This document shows, one piece after another, positions 37,244 through 45,902 of a stretch of 64,000 nt of DNA (its first letter is position 1; every line of letters starts with the position of its first letter). The stretch comes from Yoonia sp. G8-12 (GTDB lineage: Bacteria; Pseudomonadota; Alphaproteobacteria; Rhodobacterales; Rhodobacteraceae), in NCBI RefSeq assembly GCF_038443675.1, contig NZ_CP151762.1:1054001-1118000 (forward strand). The letters run 5' to 3'. The notes below the pieces were generated by a model that saw nothing but the letters and a program-made list of their open reading frames with translations, ran no database searches and was not told the DNA's origin. The position numbers and the translations under genes were made by a program.

Positions 37244-37423
37244 AGGATGTGCCGATCTGTCTTGCTTTGCCTGCAACTAATGCCATTCGACAGGGCGGAG
37301 CAAGGGGCGCCTTGCAACACGGCCATTAACCACTTTGCAATTTTGCGCATGATTACGGCCCAATACTTTGTTAACGTGAAATGAATATAGTGTGAATTGG
37401 TGCCCCGTTGTTGGGGAGAACGA

Positions 37424-38074
37424 GTGATTTTGGTTATGGATAAGAACGACGATATCGAAGATCGGCGCGGCGCGGATATGCCTGGTCAAAGCGATCCGAT
37501 TTTACAAAGCCTTGAGCAGTACTGGCAAACCTTGCGCCACGCCCAACGTTTGCCTGCGCGCAATGATGTGGCCCCCAGCAAGATCGACAACGCCCTGCCC
37601 CACGCCTTTATCCTTCAGCGCGTCGCCCCCGGCACGGCCCGGTTTCGGGTGGCGGGCCAAAGGTTGCATGATCTGTTCAAGATGGATGCGCGCGGCATGC
37701 CGTTCAGCACGATTTTCCTGCCGGACGCGCGGGACCAAGCGCAGAGCTTGCTGGAATCTGCCTTTAGTTCTCCGGCCATTGTTTGCATTCCGCTGGTTTC
37801 GCCGGCAACACTCTTACGGCCTGCGCTGGAAGGGAAAATCTTGCTGCTACCGTTGCGCGACAGCGATGATAACACCACCCGCATGTTGGGCGCTTTGGTC
37901 ACGCAAGGGCATACCGCCAATCGCCCGCGGCGTTTCACAATCCCCGAAGGCGGGCAAATCCGGCATGACCCGATTGGCCTGCAGCTTGCCCCGACCCCGT
38001 TGTTTCCGGCTCCGCCAAACGAAAGGCCGGACGCAACACGCCCGGCCTTAAGACTGGTTGTCAATAACGGGTAA
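37424..38074 (+). CDS. PAS-domain protein (PAS_5 type)
   Basis: The 216-residue cytosolic protein has a central PAS-like region (about 35-150) with LPHAFILQRVAPGTARFRVA and the LFKMDARGMPFSTIFLP segment, the pattern of a single PAS_5 domain found in Rhodobacterales and Sphingomonadales. I chose the GTG at 37424 because GGGGAG lies five bases before it; the ATG at 37436 has no such site. No output domain is present. It could act as a sensor that binds a partner kinase or regulator. It converges on the DAHP synthase gene, with adjacent stop codons. Confidence 0.72.
   Translation: MILVMDKNDDIEDRRGADMPGQSDPILQSLEQYWQTLRHAQRLPARNDVAPSKIDNALPHAFILQRVAPGTARFRVAGQRLHDLFKMDARGMPFSTIFLPDARDQAQSLLESAFSSPAIVCIPLVSPATLLRPALEGKILLLPLRDSDDNTTRMLGALVTQGHTANRPRRFTIPEGGQIRHDPIGLQLAPTPLFPAPPNERPDATRPALRLVVNNG
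38018..38049 (-). terminator. terminator-like hairpin after DAHP synthase, inside the convergent PAS gene
   Basis: On the minus strand AAGGCCGG (38049-38042) pairs with CCGGCCTT (38030-38023) around an 11-base loop and is followed by TCGTTT. It lies about 26 bp beyond the DAHP synthase stop and within the last codons of the PAS gene. Confidence 0.5.
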
Positions 38075-39445
38075 TCAGCCCGCTTTGGCTTGCGCCATGC
38101 CCGCACGGCGCGCCGACAGTTCTTCGGCCACCAGAAATGCAAGCTCCAGCGACTGCGATGCGTTCAGGCGCGGATCGCAGGCCGTGTGGTAACGATCAGA
38201 AAGGTCTTCGTCTGTCACAGCGCGCACACCGCCGGTACATTCGGTCACGTCCTTGCCGGTCATTTCAAAGTGCACACCACCCGGCACGGTGCCTTCGGCG
38301 TTGTGGATCGCAAAGAACTCTTTCACTTCGCGCAGCACGCTTTCGAATGGACGTGTTTTATAACCGCTGGACGACTTGATCGTGTTGCCGTGCATCGCGT
38401 CACAGGTCCACACGACGTTCGCACCCTCTTCCTCGACGGCCTTGATCAGACGCGGCAGGTGTTCACCCACGGACCCCGCACCAAAGCGCGCGATCAGGGT
38501 TAAACGGCCCGCCTCATTGTTGGGGTTCAGCGATGCCATCAGCGCCTTGAGGTGGCCGGTTGTCATCGACGGACCGCATTTCAGGCCAATCGGGTTCAGC
38601 ACACCTTTGCAGAACTCGACATGCGCGCCATCAGGCTGGCGCGTGCGATCACCGATCCAGATCATGTGACCGGACCCAGCAAGCCATTTGCCAGAGGTGG
38701 AATCCAGACGACACAGCGCCTCTTCATATTCCAGCAATAGCGCTTCGTGGCTGGTGTAGAAATCGACCGTCTGCAATTCGTGGTTGGTTTCAGTCGTTAG
38801 ACCGGCGGCTTCCATGAAATCGAGCGTATCGCTGATACGGGCGGCCATATCGCTGTATTTCTTGACCTCGTTGCTGTCGGTAAAGCCGAGGGTCCATTTA
38901 TGAACCTGATGCACATTGGCAAAACCACCTGTCGAGAACGCGCGCAACAGGTTCAGCGTCGCCGCCGCCTGCAAGTACGCCTGCAACATGCGGTCTGGAT
39001 CTGGATTGCGGCTCTCGGCGTTGAAATCAAACCCGTTGATGATATCACCACGGTAGCTTGGCAGTTCCACGCCATCCACTGTTTCGGTTGGGGCCGAGCG
39101 TGGCTTGGCCATCTGGCCCGCCATGCGGCCCACCTTGACGACCGGCACTTTGGCACCGTACGTCAGCACCATCGCCATTTGCAGCATCACTTTGAACGTA
39201 TCGCGGATGCTATCGGCACCGAACTCCGCAAAGCTTTCGGCGCAATCGCCACCTTGCAAAAGAAACGCCTCGCCACGGCTTACAGCGGCCAGTTCGGCGC
39301 GCAGGTTGCGGGCCTCACCTGCAAAAACCAGCGGTGGATAGCTTGCAAGACGCGCTTCAACAGCGCTCAGCGCGGCCGCGTCGGTATACTCAGGCATCTG
39401 GACCCGGGGCTTGTTGCGCCAGTCAGATTTTTGCCAGTCAGTCAT
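38075..39445 (-). CDS. aroG: class II 3-deoxy-7-phosphoheptulonate synthase (plant type)
   Basis: The enzyme joins phosphoenolpyruvate and erythrose 4-phosphate in the first step of aromatic amino-acid synthesis. The 456-residue protein is of class II length and has FLLQGGDCAESFAEFGADSI near residue 60-80 (metal-binding Cys), GRMAGQMAKPRSAPTE near 107 and WTCDAMHGNTIKSSSGYKTR near 355-375. GGAGC lies before the ATG. It is transcribed alone. The AT-richer region to 39627 holds the divergent start of the GlxA-type gene. The gene symbol is commonly used for this enzyme but class II enzymes are also called aroF or aroH. Confidence 0.93.
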   Translation of the reverse strand: MTDWQKSDWRNKPRVQMPEYTDAAALSAVEARLASYPPLVFAGEARNLRAELAAVSRGEAFLLQGGDCAESFAEFGADSIRDTFKVMLQMAMVLTYGAKVPVVKVGRMAGQMAKPRSAPTETVDGVELPSYRGDIINGFDFNAESRNPDPDRMLQAYLQAAATLNLLRAFSTGGFANVHQVHKWTLGFTDSNEVKKYSDMAARISDTLDFMEAAGLTTETNHELQTVDFYTSHEALLLEYEEALCRLDSTSGKWLAGSGHMIWIGDRTRQPDGAHVEFCKGVLNPIGLKCGPSMTTGHLKALMASLNPNNEAGRLTLIARFGAGSVGEHLPRLIKAVEEEGANVVWTCDAMHGNTIKSSSGYKTRPFESVLREVKEFFAIHNAEGTVPGGVHFEMTGKDVTECTGGVRAVTDEDLSDRYHTACDPRLNASQSLELAFLVAEELSARRAGMAQAKAG

Positions 39446-39627
39446 CGTCTTGCTCCATATCGGGGTCAGTTAGCGTTATCAGCCCAAAGCGTATAGCGCG
39501 TGCAAACCATCAGGCCAATGGCAAAAAGCAAGGCACTTGGCGGCATCGCTTTGGCGAGTTTACCCTTGTCCAACGCCCCCAAACCTGTTGATGTCCTCAT
39601 CTGAATAAGAGACCCAGAAAGACAACG

Positions 39628-40629
39628 ATGCTCAAAGACCCTCAGATCGTGGACGTAGACCATTCAGGCAAACCACGCAGGTTTGTTTTCGCACTGATGG
39701 ACAACTTCACCATGCTCAGCTTTGCGGCGGCAATTGAAAGCCTGCGCATCGCAAACAGAACTGCGGGAAAAACGCTCTATTCATGGATTATCGTGAGCGA
39801 GGACGGCCATGAGATCAGCTGTTCGAACGGTTGTATCTTTCGGGTCAATCACGGGTTGGACGAGCTGGAGCGCGACGACACGATCATGCTGTGCGGTGGC
39901 ATTGATGTCCAAAAGGCCACAACCAAACGGCTGTTGAACTGGCTGCGCCGCGAGGCACGGCGCGGTGTGACCGTCGCAGGGCTTTGTACGGCCGGCTATA
40001 CGATGGCCAAGGCGGGGTTGCTCGACGGCAAGAAGGCCACGATCCATTGGGAAAATCAGGATAGTTTTTCCGAAGAATTCGAAGAGGTCCAACTGACCAA
40101 GTCGATCTTTGTGGTTGATGGCAACCGGATCACGACTGCGGGCGGTGCGGCCTCAATTGACCTGATGATCAAACTGATTGCCGATGAACACGGCGAGGAA
40201 CTGGCCAACGCAGTCGCCGATTTGCAGATCTATTCCGCCATCCGCACCGATCAGGACACCCAGCGTTTGTCGATCCCCACCCGCATCGGCGTGCGTCATC
40301 CCAAACTCAGCCGCGTCATCCAGATGATGGAACACAACATCGAGGAACCGATCAGCCCCGCGATCCTTGCCAAAGACGTAGGCATGTCCACCCGCCAGCT
40401 TGAGCGCTTGTTCCGCCGCTACCTGTCACGCAGCCCCAAGCGCTATTACATGGAACTGCGCCTGCAAAAGGCGCGCAACCTTTTAATGCAAACAGATATG
40501 ACCGTGATCAATGTCGCATTGGCCTGCGGGTTTGCATCGCCTTCACATTTTTCCAAATGCTACCGGTCGCATTACGACACCACGCCCTATCGCGAGCGCG
40601 GCAGTCATGCGGCACGGATAACGGTCTGA
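39628..40629 (+). CDS. GlxA-type AraC-family transcriptional regulator with DJ-1/PfpI domain
   Basis: The 333-residue protein has a DJ-1/PfpI-like N-terminal domain (about 18-190) with VTVAGLCTAGYTMAKAGLLD holding the nucleophile-elbow cysteine and HWENQDSFSEEF after it. Its C-terminal AraC domain (about 225-325) contains ILAKDVGMSTRQLERLFRRY and ALACGFASPSHFSKCYRSHY. Close relatives such as GbdR, ArgR and CdhR control catabolism of betaine, arginine or carnitine. No target is adjacent, so the signal is unknown. It is followed by a DUF1963 gene. Confidence 0.87.
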   Translation: MLKDPQIVDVDHSGKPRRFVFALMDNFTMLSFAAAIESLRIANRTAGKTLYSWIIVSEDGHEISCSNGCIFRVNHGLDELERDDTIMLCGGIDVQKATTKRLLNWLRREARRGVTVAGLCTAGYTMAKAGLLDGKKATIHWENQDSFSEEFEEVQLTKSIFVVDGNRITTAGGAASIDLMIKLIADEHGEELANAVADLQIYSAIRTDQDTQRLSIPTRIGVRHPKLSRVIQMMEHNIEEPISPAILAKDVGMSTRQLERLFRRYLSRSPKRYYMELRLQKARNLLMQTDMTVINVALACGFASPSHFSKCYRSHYDTTPYRERGSHAARITV

Positions 40630-40638
40630 CCGGATGCG

Positions 40639-42320
40639 ATGGTACTGAAGGTCCTCAAGATACTGCTGCTGACACTTGGCATCATCACCCTTGGCCTTGC
40701 GATTTATGCACATCTTCTGAACGACCCTTCATTACGTTCGACGGCACTTAGCCTTTTATCCGTCGTGCTGGCTGCGGCCTATGCCTTTGGCATTTTCCGC
40801 CGCAAACCGGTGGTGCAAGCCGCAGCGCCGGCCCCTGCCCGCACTGCGGTGCAAGACAACAGCGCCCCGCAACAGCGGCGCCAAAACCCCGAACCGCGCC
40901 CTGCCCCGACGGCCCCCGTTGAAGCGCACGAAGACCTGAAAGATGATGAGCTTTACATCGTTTTTTCCCGCCTTGCCGGGCATAAAACCGGCGAGGCTTT
41001 TCGGGCCAACGTGCAGCACATCATCCAAAAAAACGGTCTGCCGGATCTCACGCCCGAGGACATCGACCGCCTTGCAGACGAAATTGACCGGCGTGATCTG
41101 CGCGGCAAGACATTCAAGCGCACACCCGGTATCGCGCTTGTGCGGATGCAACGCGCCGATCTTGATGTGGAATACGGCGGCACCAGCTGGCTGGGTGGTT
41201 TGCCAACTTTGGGCGACACACCTTGGCCCCGTGACGCGTTTGGCCGCGCCATGCATCATCTGGCGCAGATTGATCTGGATACCGTGCCGGATCCGCTTTT
41301 GCCCAAGGGCATGCCGAAAACAGGGGCGTTGGCTTTTTTATGACCACGGCAACCGACGCGCCGCATCAAGGCAAGGTGATCTATTCGCCCACAATCGGAA
41401 ACATGGCCACAGACCCCCCCGCAGATCTGGTGCCGATCTACCACGGGCCGGATTGGGGCTACTATGTCAAAGGTCATGCGCGCGACAGCGCCCCCGACAC
41501 GTTCCCGCGCTGGCCCGTCGAATTCGTGCTTTTGCCAATGACCAACCAGAACAGGGACGATGACGCCCATGAACTTATGGGCGATCTGTTGCCGTACCAA
41601 GCGGCCGGAGAGCTGTCACCACAAAACTATCGCCAAAGCCTGCCGGATTTTGCGCGTCCGTGGTTCTGGGATACGGCGTACCGGTTCACGATGTCGGTGC
41701 GCTTGGCGCGCGATGATGTGCAAGACACGCTGCAAAAGGCGAAAAAGCGGGTCCAGCAATACGGGCCCAGCTATCAGGCCGCCGTCGATACCATCCGCCG
41801 CGATCAGGATGCTTTTTCCGCCTTCGTGGATGAGGTCAGTATCTGGGCGGTGTCGCACGACCCTTGGGATCGGATGGACCCCGAAGATGCCGCACAGTTG
41901 GAAACCTATTTCGCCCAAGTCCGCGATAACGGCGCAGAGCCGGGCCCGTTCAAGCCCTTCTACCAGTTCACACAGGGCGAATTGATCAGCGTCCAAGAGG
42001 CTGCCAAAACCACACTGGTGGCTGTCGCAAACGCAGCCCCGGAAATCTATGCCAAGCTTCCCTTCGACGTGCGCGACGATATCGACACCCGCTACCGGAT
42101 TGCCAATGTCGGCCGCTGGCACCAGATGTTCGGGCTTGGTTTTAAAATCGGTGCTGCGGCCTCAACACACACGCACCACCATTTGCTGCTGCAATTGCAC
42201 TCGGACCAGCTTGTCAACTGGATGTGGGGCGACCACGGTGTGGTGCAGTTCTGGATCAGCGAAGACGACCTGTTGGCGCAGAACTGGGACGCGGTCGAGA
42301 TGACACTGGAAAGCCGCTAG
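40639..42320 (+). pseudogene. DUF1963 (YwqG-like) protein with N-terminal membrane anchor, split by a one-base frameshift
   Basis: The frame from 40639 has a membrane segment (ILLLTLGIITLGLAIYAHL), a proline-rich linker, and the start of DUF1963 with SWLGGLPTLGDTPWP and MHHLAQIDLD; it stops at 41343. The rest of the domain, from 41340 to 42320, lies in another frame. It ends with LLLQLHSDQLVNWMWGDHGV and FWISEDDLLAQNWDAV, the normal C-terminal DUF1963 pattern. Adding one T to the six-T run at 41334-41339 gives GALAFFMTTATDAPHQG, with no gap in the family. The full protein would be 560 residues. Function of DUF1963 is not known. An ATGA overlap would let the two halves be translated separately, but the break falls mid-domain. 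Confidence 0.8.
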
Positions 42321-42479
42321 CCGAAATCCGGCCCTCAAAGGCCCGACACGACCCCAAACAGTGAAATTCGCTCACAAACCACACGTCATAGGGACAATAT
42401 CCTGTTGTTCTGGCTTTCCTTTTGGAAAGTGGCTGATAAATTATCGCGAGGATAACAAATCCAACTTGGGAGAAATACA

Positions 42480-43676
42480 ATGAAAAAACTTATGCTGGCG
42501 ACCTCTGCTGTCGCCATGATGGCCAGTGGCGCCTATGCCGCCGGTCACGCCGAAGAAGTCAAAATCGGCGTGGTCCTTGGCTTCACAGGCCCGCTTGAAT
42601 CGATCACACCTGCCATGGGTGCCGGTGCGGAACTGGCGATGGCCGAAGTCACTGCTTCCGGCGCGCTGCTGGGCGGTGCGACTGTCACATCCGTACGCGG
42701 TGACAGCACATGTATCGACGCAGGTGCCGCAACAGCCGCCGCCGAACGTCTGGTCACATCCGACGCGGTTGATGCCATCATGGGCGCTGACTGTTCCGGC
42801 GTCACCGGTGCGATCTTGCAAAACGTCGCACGTCCGAACGGCGTTGTGATGATTTCGCCATCAGCCACATCCCCCGGCCTGTCGACGGCCGAAGATGACG
42901 GTCTGTTCTTCCGCACAGCGCCGTCTGACGCACGTCAGGGTGTCATCATCACCGAGATCCTGCAGGATCGTGGTGTCAGCGAAGTTGCTTTGACCTATAC
43001 AAACAACGACTACGGCAAGGGTCTTGCCGATGCGTTCCAGGCCGCTTTTGAAGAAGCAGGCGGCACAGTCACAATTTCCGCAGCACACGAAGACGGCAAA
43101 GCAGACTATTCTGCCGAAGTTGGCGCGCTGGCCTCTGCCGGTGGTGAAGTGCTGGTTGTTGCAGGCTACGTTGACCAAGGTGGTTCCGGCATCATCCGCT
43201 CCTCGCTCGACAGCGGTGCGTTTGACACATTCTACCTGCCAGACGGCATGGTCGGTGCGGTTCTGAACGACAACTTCGGGTCCGAGCTGAACGGGTCTTT
43301 CGGCGCCTACCCCGGCACCGATAACGCAGGCGCAGGCATCTTTGTTGATCTGGCCGCAGAAGCCGGTTTTGACGGCACAGGCGCATTTGCACCTGAATCA
43401 TACGATGCAGCAGCCCTGATCATGCTGGCCATGCAGGCCGCTGGATCCAAAGATCCGGCTGACTACAAAGAGCATGTCTTTGACGTGGCCAACGCACCCG
43501 GCATCGAAATCCTGCCCGGCGATCTGGCCCGTGGTCTGGAGCTGGTCGCAGCTGGCGAAGACATCGACTATGTCGGTGCCTCTGCGGTTGAGCTGATCGG
43601 CCCCGGCGAATCCGCTGGTTCCTATCAGGAAATTGAATTCGTCGACGGCGTCTATTCAACAATCAACTTCCGTTAA
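42480..43676 (+). CDS. livK: branched-chain amino acid-type ABC transporter substrate-binding protein
   Basis: The 398-residue periplasmic protein begins with a signal peptide (KKLMLATSAVAMMASGAYA, cut near AAGHAEE). The mature part EVKIGVVLGFTGPLESITP and the RPNGVVMISPSATSPGLS segment near 120 match the LivK/peripla_BP_6 fold. Substrate could be a branched-chain amino acid, an amide or another compound; the fold does not tell. TTGGGAGAAA precedes the ATG. The upstream 159 bp are AT-rich, with a palindrome TTTCCTTTTGGAAA. A hairpin follows the stop, before livG. Confidence 0.85.
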   Translation: MKKLMLATSAVAMMASGAYAAGHAEEVKIGVVLGFTGPLESITPAMGAGAELAMAEVTASGALLGGATVTSVRGDSTCIDAGAATAAAERLVTSDAVDAIMGADCSGVTGAILQNVARPNGVVMISPSATSPGLSTAEDDGLFFRTAPSDARQGVIITEILQDRGVSEVALTYTNNDYGKGLADAFQAAFEEAGGTVTISAAHEDGKADYSAEVGALASAGGEVLVVAGYVDQGGSGIIRSSLDSGAFDTFYLPDGMVGAVLNDNFGSELNGSFGAYPGTDNAGAGIFVDLAAEAGFDGTGAFAPESYDAAALIMLAMQAAGSKDPADYKEHVFDVANAPGIEILPGDLARGLELVAAGEDIDYVGASAVELIGPGESAGSYQEIEFVDGVYSTINFR

Positions 43677-43694
43677 GCGGTTGATTTGACACAG

Positions 43695-43725
43695 AAACGG
43701 CGCGGGTTGTCCCGCGCCGTTTTGC
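43695..43725 (+). terminator. strong hairpin between livK and livG
   Basis: A 12-bp stem, AAACGGCGCGGG (43695-43706) paired with CCCGCGCCGTTT (43711-43722), has a TTGT loop and ends in TTTG. It lies 18 bp after the livK stop. Partial termination would keep binding-protein mRNA above that of the transporter genes. Confidence 0.75.
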
Positions 43726-43765
43726 AAAACAAGACACGCTCAAGGCGTGCGCAAGGGGATGTGCG

Positions 43766-44551
43766 ATGATTGTCGTTGAGAATGTGGTCAAAACCTTTGG
43801 GGGCTTTCGTGCCGTAGATGGCGCGTCAATGACCATCGAAGAAGGGACCATCACCGGATTGATCGGGCCCAATGGTGCGGGAAAAACAACCCTTTTCAAT
43901 GTGATCGCAGGCGTTCTTAAACCGACCTCGGGCCGTATCACAATGCATGGCGAAGACATCACCGGTCTGCCGCCGCATGAATTATTCCACAAAGGTTTGC
44001 TGCGCACCTTCCAGATTGCGCATGAGTTTTCTTCCATGACGGTGCGCGAAAACCTGATGATGGTCCCCGGCGACCAGTCTGGCGAAGTGCTTTGGAACAC
44101 ATGGTTTGGCCGCAAGCGGATTGCCAACGAAGAGCGCGCGTTGCAGGCAAAAGCCGATGAAGTGATCGAATTCCTGACCATCGACCACCTGAAAGAAGAG
44201 AAAGCAGGCAACCTGTCCGGCGGGCAGAAAAAGCTGCTTGAACTGGGGCGCACCATGATGGTGGACGCCAAGATCGTCTTCCTCGATGAGGTCGGCGCCG
44301 GTGTGAACCGCACCCTTCTAAATACGATCGGCGATGCCATCATCCGCCTGAACCAGGAACGCAATTACACTTTCGTTGTCATTGAACACGACATGGATTT
44401 CATCGGGCGCCTTTGCGACCCGGTCATCTGCATGGCGGAAGGCCACGTCTTGGCCGAAGGGACCTTGGACGAAATCAAGGCCAATGAGCAGGTGATCGAG
44501 GCCTACCTCGGCACCGGGTTGAAAAACAAAGATAAGGTAAGTGCGACATGA
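43766..44551 (+). CDS. livG: branched-chain amino acid-type ABC transporter ATP-binding protein LivG
   Basis: The 261-residue ATPase has Walker A GLIGPNGAGKTTLFN, the signature NLSGGQKKLLELGR and Walker B IVFLDEVGAGVN (Glu in the usual catalytic place). The C-terminal part with FVVIEHDMDFI is the LivG type. It energises import together with LivF. The gene lies 89 bp after livK and its stop overlaps the following small gene by four bases. Confidence 0.92.
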   Translation: MIVVENVVKTFGGFRAVDGASMTIEEGTITGLIGPNGAGKTTLFNVIAGVLKPTSGRITMHGEDITGLPPHELFHKGLLRTFQIAHEFSSMTVRENLMMVPGDQSGEVLWNTWFGRKRIANEERALQAKADEVIEFLTIDHLKEEKAGNLSGGQKKLLELGRTMMVDAKIVFLDEVGAGVNRTLLNTIGDAIIRLNQERNYTFVVIEHDMDFIGRLCDPVICMAEGHVLAEGTLDEIKANEQVIEAYLGTGLKNKDKVSAT

Positions 44552-44706
44552 AATTCCTACTGACCGTTCTACTCGGGGCCATCTTGGGCTCTGCGGCGAC
44601 CTTCTATTACATCTATGTCAACCACGCGGATGGGACCGAGCAGGCGCTGATGCGTGATACGCTTTTGACCTATGCGCCCTTCCTTGAAGAGTACATCACC
44701 CCGTGA
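44548..44706 (+). CDS. 52-residue membrane protein inside the Liv operon
   Basis: A short frame runs from the ATG at 44548 to the TGA at 44704-44706 (MKFLLTVLLGAILGSAAT at its start; PFLEEYITP at its end). The first 24 residues form one hydrophobic segment ending in tyrosines and no cut site is evident, so a single-pass protein with an outside C-terminus is likely. Its start overlaps the livG stop (ATGA) and its stop overlaps the livF start (GTGA). Such tight packing on both sides strongly suggests translation. I do not recognise a family; a small helper subunit of the transporter is one guess. Confidence 0.72.
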   Translation: MKFLLTVLLGAILGSAATFYYIYVNHADGTEQALMRDTLLTYAPFLEEYITP

Positions 44707-45530
44707 CCAAGAACCCCTATCACGATGACCGTGGCAACAAGGACCGGTCCATCACCAAAGAAGGCGGCGGCACGCTGACCGCGGCCAAAAACGCCGCACG
44801 CAGCAGCAAAGCGCAGGCTGGCGAGCCCTTCTTGATCGGTGACGCCATGACCGGCGGCTACGGCAAAGGGCCCGATATCCTGCATTCCTGCACAATTGCC
44901 GCCGAAAAGGGCGAAATCGCTGTGATTGTCGGCCCGAACGGTGCCGGTAAATCCACCGCGATGAAGGCCGTCTTTGGCATGTTGAATGTCAACGAAGGGG
45001 CCGTGCGTCTGGATGGCGAGGATATCACCCATCTGTCGCCGCAGCAGCGCGTTGTGAAGGGCATGGGGTTTGTGCCGCAGACCTCGAACATCTTCACCTC
45101 AATGACGGTGGAAGAAAACCTCGAGATGGGCGCGTTCATCCGGCGTGATGATTTCCGCGATACGATGGCGCAGGTTTACGATCTCTTCCCGATCCTCAAG
45201 GAAAAGCGCAATCAGGCGGCTGGTGAATTGTCGGGCGGTCAACGTCAGCAGGTGGCCGTGGGCCGTGCGCTGATGACGCAGCCCAAGGTGCTGATGCTGG
45301 ATGAACCGACCGCCGGCGTGTCACCCATCGTGATGGACGAGCTGTTTGACCGCATCATCGAAGTGGCGCGCACAGGCATTCCGATCCTCATGGTGGAACA
45401 AAACGCCCGCCAAGCGCTTGAAATTGCCGACAAAGCCTATGTTCTGGTACAGGGCCGCAACGCCCACACCGGCACCGGCAAGGAACTGCTGGCGGACGAA
45501 CAGGTCCGGCGCAGTTTCCTGGGTGGATGA
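44703..45530 (+). CDS. livF: branched-chain amino acid-type ABC transporter ATP-binding protein LivF
   Basis: The 275-residue ATPase has Walker A VGPNGAGKSTAMKA, signature ELSGGQRQQVAVGRALM and Walker B VLMLDEPTAGVSPIVMDELF. Typical LivF starts nearer the ATPase fold; here about 45 extra, hydrophilic residues precede it (TAAKNAARSSKAQAGEPF). The GTG at 44703 is the start because it overlaps the stop of the small gene; there is no methionine codon in a better position before the fold. It works with LivG as a pair. Confidence 0.9.
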   Translation: MTKNPYHDDRGNKDRSITKEGGGTLTAAKNAARSSKAQAGEPFLIGDAMTGGYGKGPDILHSCTIAAEKGEIAVIVGPNGAGKSTAMKAVFGMLNVNEGAVRLDGEDITHLSPQQRVVKGMGFVPQTSNIFTSMTVEENLEMGAFIRRDDFRDTMAQVYDLFPILKEKRNQAAGELSGGQRQQVAVGRALMTQPKVLMLDEPTAGVSPIVMDELFDRIIEVARTGIPILMVEQNARQALEIADKAYVLVQGRNAHTGTGKELLADEQVRRSFLGG

Positions 45531-45871
45531 AGATGGCAGCACTTCTTTGCGCCACGATTGCCGGGCCTGCGGTGGCTGATGTCATATCTTGCGACCTTTC
45601 AGGCGTGCCTGTCCGCTTTGCGATTGATCCAAGCCAATTTGCACCCGCACAGCACCCCGCCGACCCACCGCGCCGCCAGATCACGACCGTGCAGATGGGC
45701 GATACAGCCTTTGCCGCGGAACCCGTTGTGTTGGGCGACACGCGGGGGTTTTGGGCCACACAAGCGGATGGCGCAGAGCTGCTGTTCGTGATGCAGCCCG
45801 ATGGCACCGCCACCTTTACCGATACGCGCAACGCCGCACCGATGACAGGCACATGCGAGGTGCTGCAATGA
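45527..45871 (+). CDS. small secreted protein of the Liv operon
   Basis: The 114-residue precursor starts KMAALLCATIAGPAVADV, a short signal peptide, and the mature part contains two cysteines (VISCDLSG and GTCEVLQ) likely to form a disulfide. The rest is beta-rich (FWATQADGAELLFVMQPDGT). The ATG overlaps the livF stop by four bases and the livH gene begins 31 bp further on, so it is co-translated with the transporter. I do not recognise a family. A periplasmic helper or unrelated passenger are both possible. Confidence 0.65.
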   Translation: MKMAALLCATIAGPAVADVISCDLSGVPVRFAIDPSQFAPAQHPADPPRRQITTVQMGDTAFAAEPVVLGDTRGFWATQADGAELLFVMQPDGTATFTDTRNAAPMTGTCEVLQ

Positions 45872-45902
45872 ATACATTTTTGACTACCGAGGATCGTTTC
45901 TC

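Noticed and set aside
39466..39600. 44-codon minus-strand frame with one hydrophobic stretch upstream of the DAHP synthase gene
   Set aside because: No ribosome binding site; it may be a small gene but cannot be supported from the sequence alone.
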